Origin: Lachnospiraceae bacterium
Lineage (GTDB): Bacteria > Bacillota > Clostridia > Lachnospirales > Lachnospiraceae
Length of the DNA: 34,857 nucleotides
Assembly: GCA_017542245.1 (NCBI GenBank)
Contig: JAFXXN010000168.1
Location: forward strand, 1-34,857
Direction: 5' to 3'
The position numbers were made by a program, and so were the translations under genes. A model generated the notes under the pieces. The model was not told the DNA's origin, ran no database searches, and saw only the letters and a list, made by a program, of their open reading frames with translations. Below, piece after piece: positions 15,959 to 23,208 of the stretch; within the stretch, counting starts at the first letter, position 1, and every line of letters starts with the position of its first letter.

Positions 15959-16621
15959 ATGAATAAGAACATAGAAAATTTTGTTAACTATTGCAAGAAG
16001 AACTTAGACTTTAATGAAACGACAAATTACAATTATCAGTCTTTGTCGGTTTGTTTAATAGATTGTATTTATTCGTTACGAGCAAAGTATTTTATTGTTA
16101 CGGTTCCGATAGTTGAAAGATACGCATCTTCTTATATGCGTAAAGATAAGAATGCATCCGGTGACACTTTAATGGATCTCGTAAAGCACATTGAAGAATG
16201 TGGTGGTACAAAACAGTTTGCTGATAAGATTATGAAAAATCACCAAAAACTTGGTAGAGACATTCCGAAGGAAGAGGTTTTATATATTCTTGCACAAAAA
16301 CTCTTAAGTTGTGGAATTAATACCATGGAGGATTTTCAGAATTTTAAGGATGAAGATACGTTGGAAAAGGCAATTCGCTCGGTAAAAGGTATGGGTGATG
16401 CTGGAACTAATTATTTGTTTATGCTTGCTGGAGATCCGAATCGTTGTAAACCGGACGTACATATTCATCATTGCATTAAAGATGCATGTGGTGTAGATGT
16501 TAGCAACCAGGAATGTCAAAGAATTTTTAAGGAAGCGGTTGAAATACTCAAGAATGACTATCCGACATTAACTGTTCGCAAGTTGGATGGAATTATCTGG
16601 CAGAAATATCAGGCTAAATAA
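15959..16621 (+). CDS. HhH-GPD DNA glycosylase-like protein
   Basis: The 220-residue protein has a helix-hairpin-helix VKGMGDAGTNYLFML (142-156) followed by CKPDVHIHHCI, where D166 matches the catalytic aspartate of endonuclease III-type glycosylases. The lyase lysine of EndoIII (in LPGVGRKTA) is replaced by A148, and no C-terminal four-cysteine iron-sulphur loop is seen. This suggests a monofunctional base-removing enzyme or a DNA-binding relative. GGAGG precedes the ATG. It is co-transcribed with the M-S fusion and followed by a hairpin. The pairing suggests base excision or nicking directed by the recognition domain of its partner, not general repair. Confidence 0.75.
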   Translation: MNKNIENFVNYCKKNLDFNETTNYNYQSLSVCLIDCIYSLRAKYFIVTVPIVERYASSYMRKDKNASGDTLMDLVKHIEECGGTKQFADKIMKNHQKLGRDIPKEEVLYILAQKLLSCGINTMEDFQNFKDEDTLEKAIRSVKGMGDAGTNYLFMLAGDPNRCKPDVHIHHCIKDACGVDVSNQECQRIFKEAVEILKNDYPTLTVRKLDGIIWQKYQAK

Positions 16622-16669
16622 GATTTGAGGTTGTTGTTTTCATAATATACTTACTTTCATTTTAGGAAC

Positions 16670-16696
16670 GGCAGGTACTGTTTGCTGGTGCCTGCC
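16670..16696 (+). terminator. Hairpin after the glycosylase-like gene
   Basis: Stem GGCAGGTAC/GTGCCTGCC (9 bp, one wobble) with a 9-nt loop. The T tract after it is short (ATTTCT), so termination may be partial. Confidence 0.6.
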
Positions 16697-16742
16697 ATTT
16701 CTATACCCTAAAATTTATGATTGATGGAAAGGAGAGGGGCAT

Positions 16743-16928
16743 ATGACATGGATTTTGGCGATTATTGCTGCAATTATTTATATATGTGTTCAAGTTTATC
16801 AAGGGGTGTTTTATTTAACAATTTTCTTAATTATTTTATTGGCTATTATTCTTTATGTTTTATTGAAAATACTGATTCATATTATTAAAAGCATTTCCGA
16901 GGCTCATAAAAAGAGGAAAGGCAGGTAA
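16743..16928 (+). CDS. Small two-span membrane protein
   Basis: A 61-residue protein, hydrophobic over about residues 3-50 (two spans or one long hairpin), ending in the basic tail AHKKRKGR, which predicts a cytoplasmic C-terminus. GGAAAGGAGAGGGG lies just before the ATG. The next tiny membrane gene begins 5 bp later. No family is recognised; small paired membrane proteins like this can be holin-like, toxin-like, or membrane anchors. Confidence 0.7.
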   Translation: MTWILAIIAAIIYICVQVYQGVFYLTIFLIILLAIILYVLLKILIHIIKSISEAHKKRKGR

Positions 16929-16933
16929 GGGAT

Positions 16934-17065
16934 ATGATTACTTTACTGATATTTGTTGCTGTGTTTGCAGCAATTATGGCGATTGCTTACGTTTTAGTAT
17001 ATGTGTTTGGGTTCATTTTTTTAGGAATAGTACATGCGATTTTAGATTGGGCTTCAAAATTATAA
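16934..17065 (+). CDS. Very small membrane protein, 43 residues
   Basis: Translating from ATG 16934 gives a 43-residue, almost wholly hydrophobic peptide (MITLLIFVAVFAAIMAIAY at the start, ILDWASKL at the end) with one or two membrane spans. A GGTAAGGG ribosome site overlaps the previous stop. The spacing to both neighbours and the complete frame make it a likely real gene although it is short. It is probably the partner of the preceding small membrane protein. Confidence 0.6.
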   Translation: MITLLIFVAVFAAIMAIAYVLVYVFGFIFLGIVHAILDWASKL

Positions 17066-17088
17066 AGCTTCAGCAAAGGAGGTTGGAT

Positions 17089-17550
17089 ATGAAGGGTGTT
17101 TATTGTATAAGGGATGAAAGAAAAAAATATGTAATTAATTCTTCGAATGATTTGGAAAAAAGCAGAATGGACTTTTTGTATGGAAGAATAACATATAATA
17201 ATCGATATAATAGGATTTTGCAGAGTAAGAATAATTTATCTTTTTTAGTATTAAAGGAAACAGAAGAACCTGAATTAGATGTATGGGATTTTGTATTGCC
17301 GAAGCTATCAAGAGTTAAATATTCGACAGATGTTAAAGAAGCTTTATCAGAGAAGATTATTAAACAAAAACATGTTGAGAATGCGGTTAATTATTTTTGC
17401 ACAATGTTTCCGTCAAGGGAGTATTCAACCGTTATTAGGATGGATAAAGAGAATCATATCATCGCGTTGATTGTTAAGGATGGAATAGTCGAAGAGTTAT
17501 ACGGATTTACTAATAAAAAAGAGCCGATTTTTAGAAGCATTCGGAAATGA
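17089..17550 (+). CDS. Unknown protein with a degenerate GIY-YIG-like N-terminal region
   Basis: The 153-residue protein begins GVYCIRDERKKYVINSSNDL and continues with SRMDFLYG and a YNRILQ segment. This follows the pattern of GIY-YIG nucleases (GIY, then YIG-S-x-N-L, then R, then L-x-N-x-x-LQ), but YIG is YVI-N and the catalytic glutamate is not evident. The C-terminal half (YFCTMFPSREYSTVIRMDKE) is unassigned. ATG 17089 has an ideal AAAGGAGG 7-8 nt upstream; the earlier in-frame start at 17047 overlaps the small membrane gene and is rejected. It is the last gene of a three-gene cluster. The GIY-YIG link is by eye and moderate. Confidence 0.65.
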   Translation: MKGVYCIRDERKKYVINSSNDLEKSRMDFLYGRITYNNRYNRILQSKNNLSFLVLKETEEPELDVWDFVLPKLSRVKYSTDVKEALSEKIIKQKHVENAVNYFCTMFPSREYSTVIRMDKENHIIALIVKDGIVEELYGFTNKKEPIFRSIRK

Positions 17551-17567
17551 TTAAAAATCTATACCCA

Positions 17568-17622
17568 ATTATTCCCCGATTCTTCGCCAATTATTCGTCA
17601 ATTCTTCGCCAATTCTTCGCTT
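17568..17622. repeat. Five tandem 11-bp units
   Basis: The units are ATTATTCCCCG, ATTCTTCGCCA, ATTATTCGTCA, ATTCTTCGCCA and ATTCTTCGCTT. The period equals about one helical turn. They lie right after the stop of the preceding gene and before a terminator. Confidence 0.75.
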
Positions 17623-17652
17623 TTCAACTGTTTTTGGATGTGTTATATTTAC

Positions 17653-17702
17653 AATGGACAAAGAAAACGAAAGCAAAAACGTTTTCTGAGTCCATTTTCT
17701 TT
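17653..17702. terminator. Large imperfect hairpin terminator
   Basis: Outer stem AATGGAC/GTCCATT and inner stem GAAAACG/CGTTTTC, then TTCTTTT. It closes the three-gene cluster. Confidence 0.65.
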
Positions 17703-17730
17703 TGCAAAAGAATAATGGCAAATTATAAGA

Positions 17731-17777
17731 GCGTCTGCTCGTGATTGAAATACTTCAGTCACGGCCAGGCGCTTTTT
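17731..17777 (+). terminator. Terminator or attenuator hairpin upstream of the DUF5688-like gene
   Basis: Outer stem GCGTCTG/CAGGCGC-like and inner stem CGTGATTG/CAGTCACG around an AAATACTT loop, followed by TTTTTT. It lies about 75 bp before the next gene, so it could end upstream transcription or attenuate that gene. No separate promoter was identified between it and the gene. Confidence 0.7.
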
Positions 17778-17851
17778 TGATGCCACGAAACCGGCGGAGG
17801 ATGACGATCCAAAGCCATAACACATCATTAAAACGAAAGGAAAAAGTAAAT

Positions 17852-18946
17852 ATGGACTATGAAGGTTTTAAAGAAAAGTTTGCAGATGACATCAAGGAAA
17901 GACTTGATGATGCAGGAATCGATGCGAAGCTTACGTTTAATACGGTAAAGAAGCTGAATGATTCCTATGAGGCGATTACAATTACGCCGGATGACAGCAA
18001 TATCGGAATGAATCTTCCGGTAGAGAAGTTCTTCGAAGCTTACGATGAAGGCAGACCTTATGATGAGGTAGTCGATAAGGCGATGGAAGTCATTGAGAAC
18101 GGGATTAACGAAAGACCGGATTTCAATATCGATGATCTTACGGATTACAGCAAGATGAAGGAAAAACTTGCTATGGAAGTTGTATCGGCGGAGACCAATA
18201 AGGACATGCTTGAGACAGTTCCTCACAAAATGATGGAGGATATGGCAGTTGTTTACCGATTTGTATTAAGTTCTGATGAGGATGGCAGAGCTTCGGTCCT
18301 TGTGACGAATCAGATGCTTGAAAACATGGGTATTACGGCAGAGCAGCTTCACGAAGATGCGATGGAGAATGCACCTCAGTTAAAACCTGCTGAGATTAAA
18401 GGCATGACGGAGGTACTTGCAGAACTTATGGGTGTTGAGCAGGCTGAGATGATGGGAATGAGCCCTGTAGCTCCGGAAGATGAGCAGATGTATGTTGCTT
18501 CCGTTCCTGATAAGGTACACGGTGCAGGCGTTCTTGCTTACCAGGATTTTATGGATCAGGCTGCGGAAAGAGCCGGCGGGGACTTCTTTATTTTGCCCAG
18601 TTCAATTCATGAGATTTTGATTGTACCGGATGACGGTAATGTGAAACTTGCAGATCTCGAAGCGATGGTAAAAGAGGTCAATGCAACGCAGGTTGCTCCA
18701 GAGGATAAGCTTACAGACAGCGTATATCATTACGACAGTAAGGATAAGATTTTCGAACTCGGTGAGAAGTTTGTTGCCCGTCAGGCACAGAAGGAAGCTG
18801 CCAAGTTGGAAGATAAAGAATCTGAGAAGGCTGAAAAAGGTTCTGTTCTTGGTGAACTTAAGGCAAAAAAAGAAGAGATTGCCAAAGCTCCGAAAAAGGC
18901 TCCTGTAGAGAAGGGTGCAAAGCGTAAGGGAGACGAAGCAATCTAA
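17852..18946 (+). CDS. DUF5688-like mobile-element protein
   Basis: This is a soluble, acidic protein of 364 residues starting MDYEGFKEKFADDIKERL, with the pattern AITITPDDSNIGMNLPVEKFF, DMAVVYRFVLSSD, a VTNQMLENMGIT segment and GGDFFILPSSIHEILIVPDD, which I associate with DUF5688 proteins of Clostridia conjugative elements. The last 50 residues are lysine/glutamate-rich and probably disordered. ATG 17852 follows GAAAGG; the longer frame to 17741 would run through the terminator hairpin and is rejected. The function is unknown; such genes sit at the accessory edge of conjugative elements. Confidence 0.75.
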   Translation: MDYEGFKEKFADDIKERLDDAGIDAKLTFNTVKKLNDSYEAITITPDDSNIGMNLPVEKFFEAYDEGRPYDEVVDKAMEVIENGINERPDFNIDDLTDYSKMKEKLAMEVVSAETNKDMLETVPHKMMEDMAVVYRFVLSSDEDGRASVLVTNQMLENMGITAEQLHEDAMENAPQLKPAEIKGMTEVLAELMGVEQAEMMGMSPVAPEDEQMYVASVPDKVHGAGVLAYQDFMDQAAERAGGDFFILPSSIHEILIVPDDGNVKLADLEAMVKEVNATQVAPEDKLTDSVYHYDSKDKIFELGEKFVARQAQKEAAKLEDKESEKAEKGSVLGELKAKKEEIAKAPKKAPVEKGAKRKGDEAI

Positions 18947-18964
18947 TAGCTTTTATGGCAGAAG

Positions 18965-18996
18965 AGGTGTCGGTTACCCGGCACCTTTTCTTTTTG
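18965..18996 (+). terminator. Terminator after the DUF5688-like gene
   Basis: Nine-bp stem AGGTGTCGG/CCGGCACCT (one wobble), a 4-nt TTAC loop, then TTTTCTTTTT. Confidence 0.8.
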
Positions 18997-19014
18997 AGAT
19001 TAAGGAGGAAAGTT

Positions 19015-19203
19015 GTGATAAATGCAATAAAAAACAGAGCAACGATAGTAATCCCCTGTGATTCGCCTATGGGCAAAGGAGAGCAGACTGCACATCCGAT
19101 AAATTGCAGCTCAGAATGTCCGTATGGAAGGGGCAGATCTTTTTGCTTTCCCTGTATGAAGCAGATACTAAAAGATCGAAGGGGTAGTACAAAGACAGAA
19201 TAA
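19015..19203 (+). CDS. Small Cys-rich, probably zinc-binding protein
   Basis: The 62-residue protein holds cysteines in CDSP, NCSSEC and FCFPC arrangements, including C-x3-C and C-x2-C pairs, so a zinc site is likely. It starts at GTG 19015 with AAGGAGG 6 nt upstream; the longer frame would run backwards through the terminator and is rejected. It lies 17 bp before the replication gene. I do not recognise a named family. A role in DNA binding or in element regulation is a guess from size and context. Confidence 0.6.
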   Translation: MINAIKNRATIVIPCDSPMGKGEQTAHPINCSSECPYGRGRSFCFPCMKQILKDRRGSTKTE

Positions 19204-19220
19204 AAGAGAGCGTGATACAT

Positions 19221-20102
19221 ATGACATTTGACTACTTTTATGAACAGCAGTCAGAGAGTTACTCGTTTTACAGAATCCCGAAGGTTTTGTTTACGGAAGA
19301 AATGTTTGAAACATTATCTGCCGAAGCAAAAATCCTATATGGGCTTTTACTTGATCGTATCAGTTTATCCAGAGATCACGGTTGGATTGATACCGGAGGA
19401 AGAGTCTATGTGTACTTTAAAATCAAAGCCGTAAAGAATGCTCTTCACTGCGGGAATTCCAAGGCCTGCAGGTTATTGCAGGAGTTGGAAGATTTTGGAC
19501 TTATTGAGCGAAGGAAACGAGGTCAGGGGAATCCGGTAATTATTTACGTAAAGGATTTTTCAAGATTCCCAAATTGGGAAAACAAGAATTCCCAAAATGA
19601 GAATTCAAGAATTCCCAAACCGGGAAAACAAGAATTCCCAAAATCGGAATCTAATAATACTAAGAATAATAAGACTGAGAAGAGTAAGACTAAGACTAAT
19701 CCTATCCTATCCGAAGCGGATGAGGATAAGGATGTGGATGAGAGAAAAATCTATCGTGAGATTCTAAGTGAAAATCTGGAAACGGAAATACTTATGGAGC
19801 GGCATCCTTATGAGAAGGAGACGATAGAGGCAATTCTTGATCTGATGTTGGATGTGATTTGCTCAAAGAGAAAGTATATCCGTATTGCAGGAGATGATAA
19901 ACCGACGCAGGTAGTAAAATCACAGTTTTTGAAACTGGATTCCATGCATGTAGAGTATGTACTTGACTGTATGAAAAATAATGCGGCGGATGTCCGTAAT
20001 ATTAAGCAATATATGCTTGCAACAATATACAATGCACCGATTACCATAAACAGTTTTTATCAGCAGAAGGTAAATCACGATATGGCATCGGGAAAGATTT
20101 AG
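19221..20102 (+). CDS. repA: RepA_N-type replication initiator
   Basis: Residues 1-120 form the RepA_N domain: YRIPKVLFTEEMFETLSAEA, KILYGLLLDRISLS, and an HTH-like region NALHCGNSKACRLLQELE with the FGLIERRKRGQG wing. A low-complexity, Asn/Lys-rich linker (about 122-165) follows, and then a helical C-terminal domain (DUF6017-like: a KSQFLKLDSMHVEYVLDCM segment, NIKQYMLATIYNAP). This is the standard initiator of Firmicutes plasmids and of conjugative elements that replicate after excision. ATG 19221 is used over GTG 19212. Iterons lie within the linker coding sequence. Confidence 0.88.
   Translation: MTFDYFYEQQSESYSFYRIPKVLFTEEMFETLSAEAKILYGLLLDRISLSRDHGWIDTGGRVYVYFKIKAVKNALHCGNSKACRLLQELEDFGLIERRKRGQGNPVIIYVKDFSRFPNWENKNSQNENSRIPKPGKQEFPKSESNNTKNNKTEKSKTKTNPILSEADEDKDVDERKIYREILSENLETEILMERHPYEKETIEAILDLMLDVICSKRKYIRIAGDDKPTQVVKSQFLKLDSMHVEYVLDCMKNNAADVRNIKQYMLATIYNAPITINSFYQQKVNHDMASGKI
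19561..19643 (+). repeat. Iterons inside repA, candidate replication origin
   Basis: Copies of CAAGAATTCCCAAA (first copy lacks one A) begin at 19561, 19583, 19606 and 19629, giving 22-23 bp spacing. AT-rich repetitive sequence (AATAATACTAAGAATAATAAG type) follows. RepA_N replicons are known to carry their origin inside the initiator gene, so this is the best origin candidate. Confidence 0.7.
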
Positions 20103-20142
20103 TGAAACATAGTGAAAAAAAAATGAAAAGGAGAAGAAAGCA

Positions 20143-20553
20143 ATGAATACAATTGAAGTAACAATAAAACTTGACCCTGTAAACGATGGAGCGGTAATTC
20201 ACCCTACCAAGCTTAAGAAAAAGCAGGAGGGAGCACTTGTTATCGGAACAAACGGTGAGAGCAGGATTATCAGTGAAGATGAAGCAATTGACATCATGGA
20301 TGAGTTATCCGGCGATGTGGCAGGAGAATATATGGGCAAGTCCCATTTCCTAGCAGTTTTAAACGGAAAGAAGATTATCAAAATCGGCTGTAGAGAGTAT
20401 TTTATCGGTTCTGCATTAATCGTAAAGAATACGAAGGACGGAATCACGATGCTTGCTGACGATGATTTTGAGAAAGCAATTAAGGAGTTTGAAGGAAGGC
20501 TTATTACGTTGGTTGGAGACGGGCAGGAATTCTCGGCCTATGAACTTCAGTAA
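20143..20553 (+). CDS. Conserved-looking mobile-element protein, function unknown
   Basis: A 136-residue soluble protein with an AAAAGGAG-type ribosome site. Pattern: VTIKLDPVNDGAVIHP at the start, then SHFLAVLNGKKIIKIGCREYF and a C-terminal helix ending LITLVGDGQEFSAYEL. The strand-rich middle suggests a small beta domain. It sits between repA and an enzyme-like small gene in the element backbone, 40 bp after repA. No function assigned. Confidence 0.65.
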   Translation: MNTIEVTIKLDPVNDGAVIHPTKLKKKQEGALVIGTNGESRIISEDEAIDIMDELSGDVAGEYMGKSHFLAVLNGKKIIKIGCREYFIGSALIVKNTKDGITMLADDDFEKAIKEFEGRLITLVGDGQEFSAYELQ

Positions 20554-20563
20554 GGAGGAGACG

Positions 20564-20899
20564 ATGAGTAGAACAATTCCCAGAGCATATGTTACGGCTG
20601 CATGGAGTAATAACAAAGTGACAGCAGAAGACCAGGCAAGGAAATATTGCAGAGAACTTGTGAAAGCAGGTTATCTGCCGTTATGTCCAATCCTTGCTTT
20701 TAGCGGAATTATCAGTGAGGAGGATCCCGATGGTGAAAAGAAGAGACGTGAGATGTCGGAGGACCTTTTACGGAGGGCCAGATTTCTTGTCGTATGTGGC
20801 AAGAAGATTAACGATGACGTTAAGGCTGATATTTCGCTTGCCAAGCATTATAAGGTTATTCCCACTACTTTGGAGGGAGTTTTGGAATGTGGGGAGTAG
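20564..20899 (+). CDS. DUF7768/DUF4406-like small nucleoside-binding-fold protein
   Basis: The 111-residue product (RAYVTAAWSNNKVTAEDQAR, GYLPLCPILAFSGII, LLRRARFLVVCGKKINDDVK) has the Rossmann-like order of small proteins related to nucleoside 2-deoxyribosyltransferase folds, commonly annotated DUF4406/DUF7768 in phages and conjugative elements. ATG 20564 has AAGGAGG 5-6 nt upstream; the upstream in-frame region overlaps the preceding gene and is rejected. Substrate unknown. Confidence 0.65.
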   Translation: MSRTIPRAYVTAAWSNNKVTAEDQARKYCRELVKAGYLPLCPILAFSGIISEEDPDGEKKRREMSEDLLRRARFLVVCGKKINDDVKADISLAKHYKVIPTTLEGVLECGE

Positions 20900-20927
20900 G
20901 TAGCTTTTCCTGAAAGGTGGTGATGAT

Positions 20928-21485
20928 ATGCAGGAAGAAGTGGAAAGCAAATCCGTGAATCTGGCAGTTCGAACGACAACCGTAACGGCAAGAGTTCTGT
21001 ATCAGGCACTTCGTTCTTATGTACAGGATACCAAAAACATGGCTCAGTCCTACCGGGCAAGACAGCAGACGAAACAGCAGATGAAACTTACCAAACAGCA
21101 GATTAAAGCAGCCGGTAAGAATGCTCCGAAAAGAGGTATGCAGACTGTAAAGCAGCTTGTAGGCCAGGGACAGGGTGTTGAAAAGATGGAGATAGGAGAT
21201 TCCGGTATTCGTGATTTTAAACGAATTGCGAATAAATACGGAGTTGATTTTGCCATTGTAAAAGATAAGAACTCAGATCCGCCGGTATATAACTGCTTTT
21301 TCAAAGCAAGAGATGTTGACGCCATAAGTTCCGTTTTAAAAGAGTATTCTGCTAAGCAGATGAAGAAGAAAGAACGATCCGAGGTTGAAAAGCCGAGCAT
21401 TCTAGAGAAACTTAAGCAGTTTAAGGAGATTGTTAAGAATACTCCGAGAAAGGATAAAGAAAAACGAAAGGAGCAGGAGCGATGA
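20928..21485 (+). CDS. pcfB: PcfB-like relaxosome accessory protein (DUF3801)
   Basis: The 185-residue basic protein starts with a helix (ESKSVNLAVRTTTVTARVLYQ) and continues with glutamine/lysine-rich helices, a short folded core (GIRDFKRIANKYGVDFAIVKD, FFKARDVDAISSVLKEY) and a basic tail. This matches the PcfB/DUF3801 family, which helps the relaxase at the transfer origin in pCF10-like plasmids. It overlaps the coupling-protein gene by 4 bp, the order also seen in pCF10 (pcfB-pcfC). AAAGGTGG precedes the ATG. Confidence 0.8.
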   Translation: MQEEVESKSVNLAVRTTTVTARVLYQALRSYVQDTKNMAQSYRARQQTKQQMKLTKQQIKAAGKNAPKRGMQTVKQLVGQGQGVEKMEIGDSGIRDFKRIANKYGVDFAIVKDKNSDPPVYNCFFKARDVDAISSVLKEYSAKQMKKKERSEVEKPSILEKLKQFKEIVKNTPRKDKEKRKEQER

Positions 21486-22015
21486 ATACCAAAAGAATAA
21501 AAAAACTCCTGCTTCCAAATATTCCGTTTGTATTTGTCGGGCTTCTTGCTACGAATTTAGGAGAAGCGTGGAGAATTGCTGAAGGAAGCAATGCATCCGA
21601 AAAGATTCAAAGTTTGTTTATTGACGGAGCTTTTACAAAGGCGTTTTCAAATCCAATGCCGAGCTTTCATCCGATAGATTTACTGGTTGGAATTATTGCC
21701 GGCGGCGGATTATGGTTATTTATGTATCTTCGTAAGAAGAATGCTAAGAAGTTTCGGCATAATCAGGAATATGGTTCAGCCAGGTGGGGAACGGCTTCGG
21801 ATATAGAGCCGTACATGGATCCGGTTTTTGAGAATAATGTGATTCTTTCTCAGACAGAGAGACTTACAATGAATTCAAGACCGGCAAATCCGAAATATGC
21901 AAGGAATAAAAATGTATTGGTAGTCGGTGATAACGTCATAATAGGACTAAGTCCAAGTGACTTCAGAAAACGAGGAAGCCACGGCGGCTTAGTCCATATT
22001 TGTTTAAGAAGGTAA
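21482..22015 (+). pseudogene. pcfC: VirD4/TraG-type coupling protein, truncated at the P-loop
   Basis: The N-terminal part is normal: two membrane spans (about 8-25 and 62-82), the GSARWGTASDIEPYMDP segment, and NKNVLVVG, which in the family leads into the Walker A GGSGSGKTR. Here the reading frame instead continues with about 27 unrelated residues (DNVIIGLSPSDFRKRG onwards) and stops at residue 177, against a usual length of about 600. The ATPase is missing, so the protein cannot couple DNA to the transfer channel. The break lies near 21930 and sequence character changes after it. An inverted repeat GGACTAAG (21944-21951)/CTTAGTCC (21988-21995) lies just inside the new DNA. No P-loop half was found elsewhere in the window. 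Confidence 0.85.
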
Positions 22016-22087
22016 TAAGTCCGGTACGGATATGCAGCCCAAAGCATTCAGGCACCGGCACACTATGAAAATCGAAGGAGGCAACCT

Positions 22088-22408
22088 ATGACAAAGAAGA
22101 ACAGAAGCTTGAAGGTGCTCAGTCAGTCCGGCTACAAGTACCGCGAAACACCTACGATCCAGCTTAAAGGCCTGTGGCTCAAAGAGCTTGGATTCAATAT
22201 CGGAGACTATATCTCCATTAGCTGTGAGAACGGCAAACTGATCATCACGCCTGACGCAGAAAAGGCGGCTATGAAGGAAGCGGAAGCGGCATTCATGGAA
22301 AGAGAGATGAAGTCTCTAAACAAGAGATTTGCAGTTGAGAAAAAACGACTCCATGCTCAGTATGTCGCTGAAAGGGAAACTCAGTACGGAGTAGCGGGAG
22401 GTAGGTGA
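22088..22408 (+). CDS. SymE/AbrB-like small protein
   Basis: In this 106-residue protein the fold-defining part is TPTIQLKGLWLKELGFNIGDYISISCENGKLIITP (about 25-59), the SpoVT/AbrB-type swapped hairpin as in SymE. A long basic/acidic helix follows. SymE relatives act as toxins or DNA/RNA-binding regulators. A GGAGG site precedes the ATG. The stop overlaps the ParA start (TGATG), so it belongs to the partition operon and could be its regulator. The first gene on the higher-G+C side of the junction. Confidence 0.75.
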   Translation: MTKKNRSLKVLSQSGYKYRETPTIQLKGLWLKELGFNIGDYISISCENGKLIITPDAEKAAMKEAEAAFMEREMKSLNKRFAVEKKRLHAQYVAERETQYGVAGGR

Positions 22409-23208
22409 TGAACATGGGGAAGATCATCTTGGTAGGAGCCACAAAAGGTGGCGTTGGAAAGAGCGTGAGTTCCTATAATCTGGCTTACTCACTTGCAAGC
22501 GAAGGGAAGACAGTCCTGGCTGTGGATTTCGACAGTCAGGCAAATCTTTCAACTTGCTTCGGGATTGAAGATCCGGCAGCGGTGCCGGTTACTATCGGTC
22601 ATCTGATGATGACACAGATCGATGACGAAGAACTGCCGGAGCCTTCGGAGTACATACAGAGCCGTAACGGCGTTGATTTCATTCCAGCATCTATGGTTCT
22701 GTCTGCGGTAGACGCAAAGCTTAGGCTTGAAATGGGCGCTGAGCGTATGCTGGCAAACATCTTGGAACCGCTTAGGGATGCTTACGACTATATCATAATC
22801 GATACTTGTCCGGCACTTGGTGCACTTACCATCAATGCCTTAGCGGCAGCGGACAGTGTGGTTATCACGGTCAATCCTCAGCTGCTGGCTATGAAGGGGC
22901 TGCAGGAGTTCCTGAAGACCATAAAGAAGATCAAGAGCCGCATCAATCCGAAGCTGGAAGTCGAAGGGATCCTACTGACAATGTGTGAAGCAAGGACAAA
23001 CCTCTGCAAGGTCATTTCGGAACAGCTGACGGATACCTTTGAGGGTCAGATCAGAATCTTTAACAGCAAGATCCCGAATACCGTCAAGGTTGGTGAAAGC
23101 GTCTACTACAGTGAGCCTCTGTTGGAATATGCTCCACAGACTAAGGCTTGTCAGGCATATCTGGATTTTGGAAAGGAGTTGATCGGATATGAAAGCAAAT
23201 CAGCCTAA
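22408..23208 (+). CDS. parA: ParA-family partition ATPase
   Basis: Deviant Walker A is intact (ATKGGVGKSVSSYNLA, with the signature lysine of ParA/MinD proteins), Walker A' VLAVDFDSQAN, and Walker B YDYIIIDTCPALG. Length (266) is typical of small (type Ib-like) ParA proteins without an N-terminal HTH. ATG 22408 has GGGAGG 6 nt upstream. It overlaps ParB by 20 bp. It would move or hold the element together with ParB; a parS centromere was not found. Confidence 0.9.
   Translation: MNMGKIILVGATKGGVGKSVSSYNLAYSLASEGKTVLAVDFDSQANLSTCFGIEDPAAVPVTIGHLMMTQIDDEELPEPSEYIQSRNGVDFIPASMVLSAVDAKLRLEMGAERMLANILEPLRDAYDYIIIDTCPALGALTINALAAADSVVITVNPQLLAMKGLQEFLKTIKKIKSRINPKLEVEGILLTMCEARTNLCKVISEQLTDTFEGQIRIFNSKIPNTVKVGESVYYSEPLLEYAPQTKACQAYLDFGKELIGYESKSA

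Noticed and set aside
17547-17744. 65-codon plus-strand frame
   Set aside because: It runs through the 11-bp repeats and the terminator hairpins, so it is not a gene.
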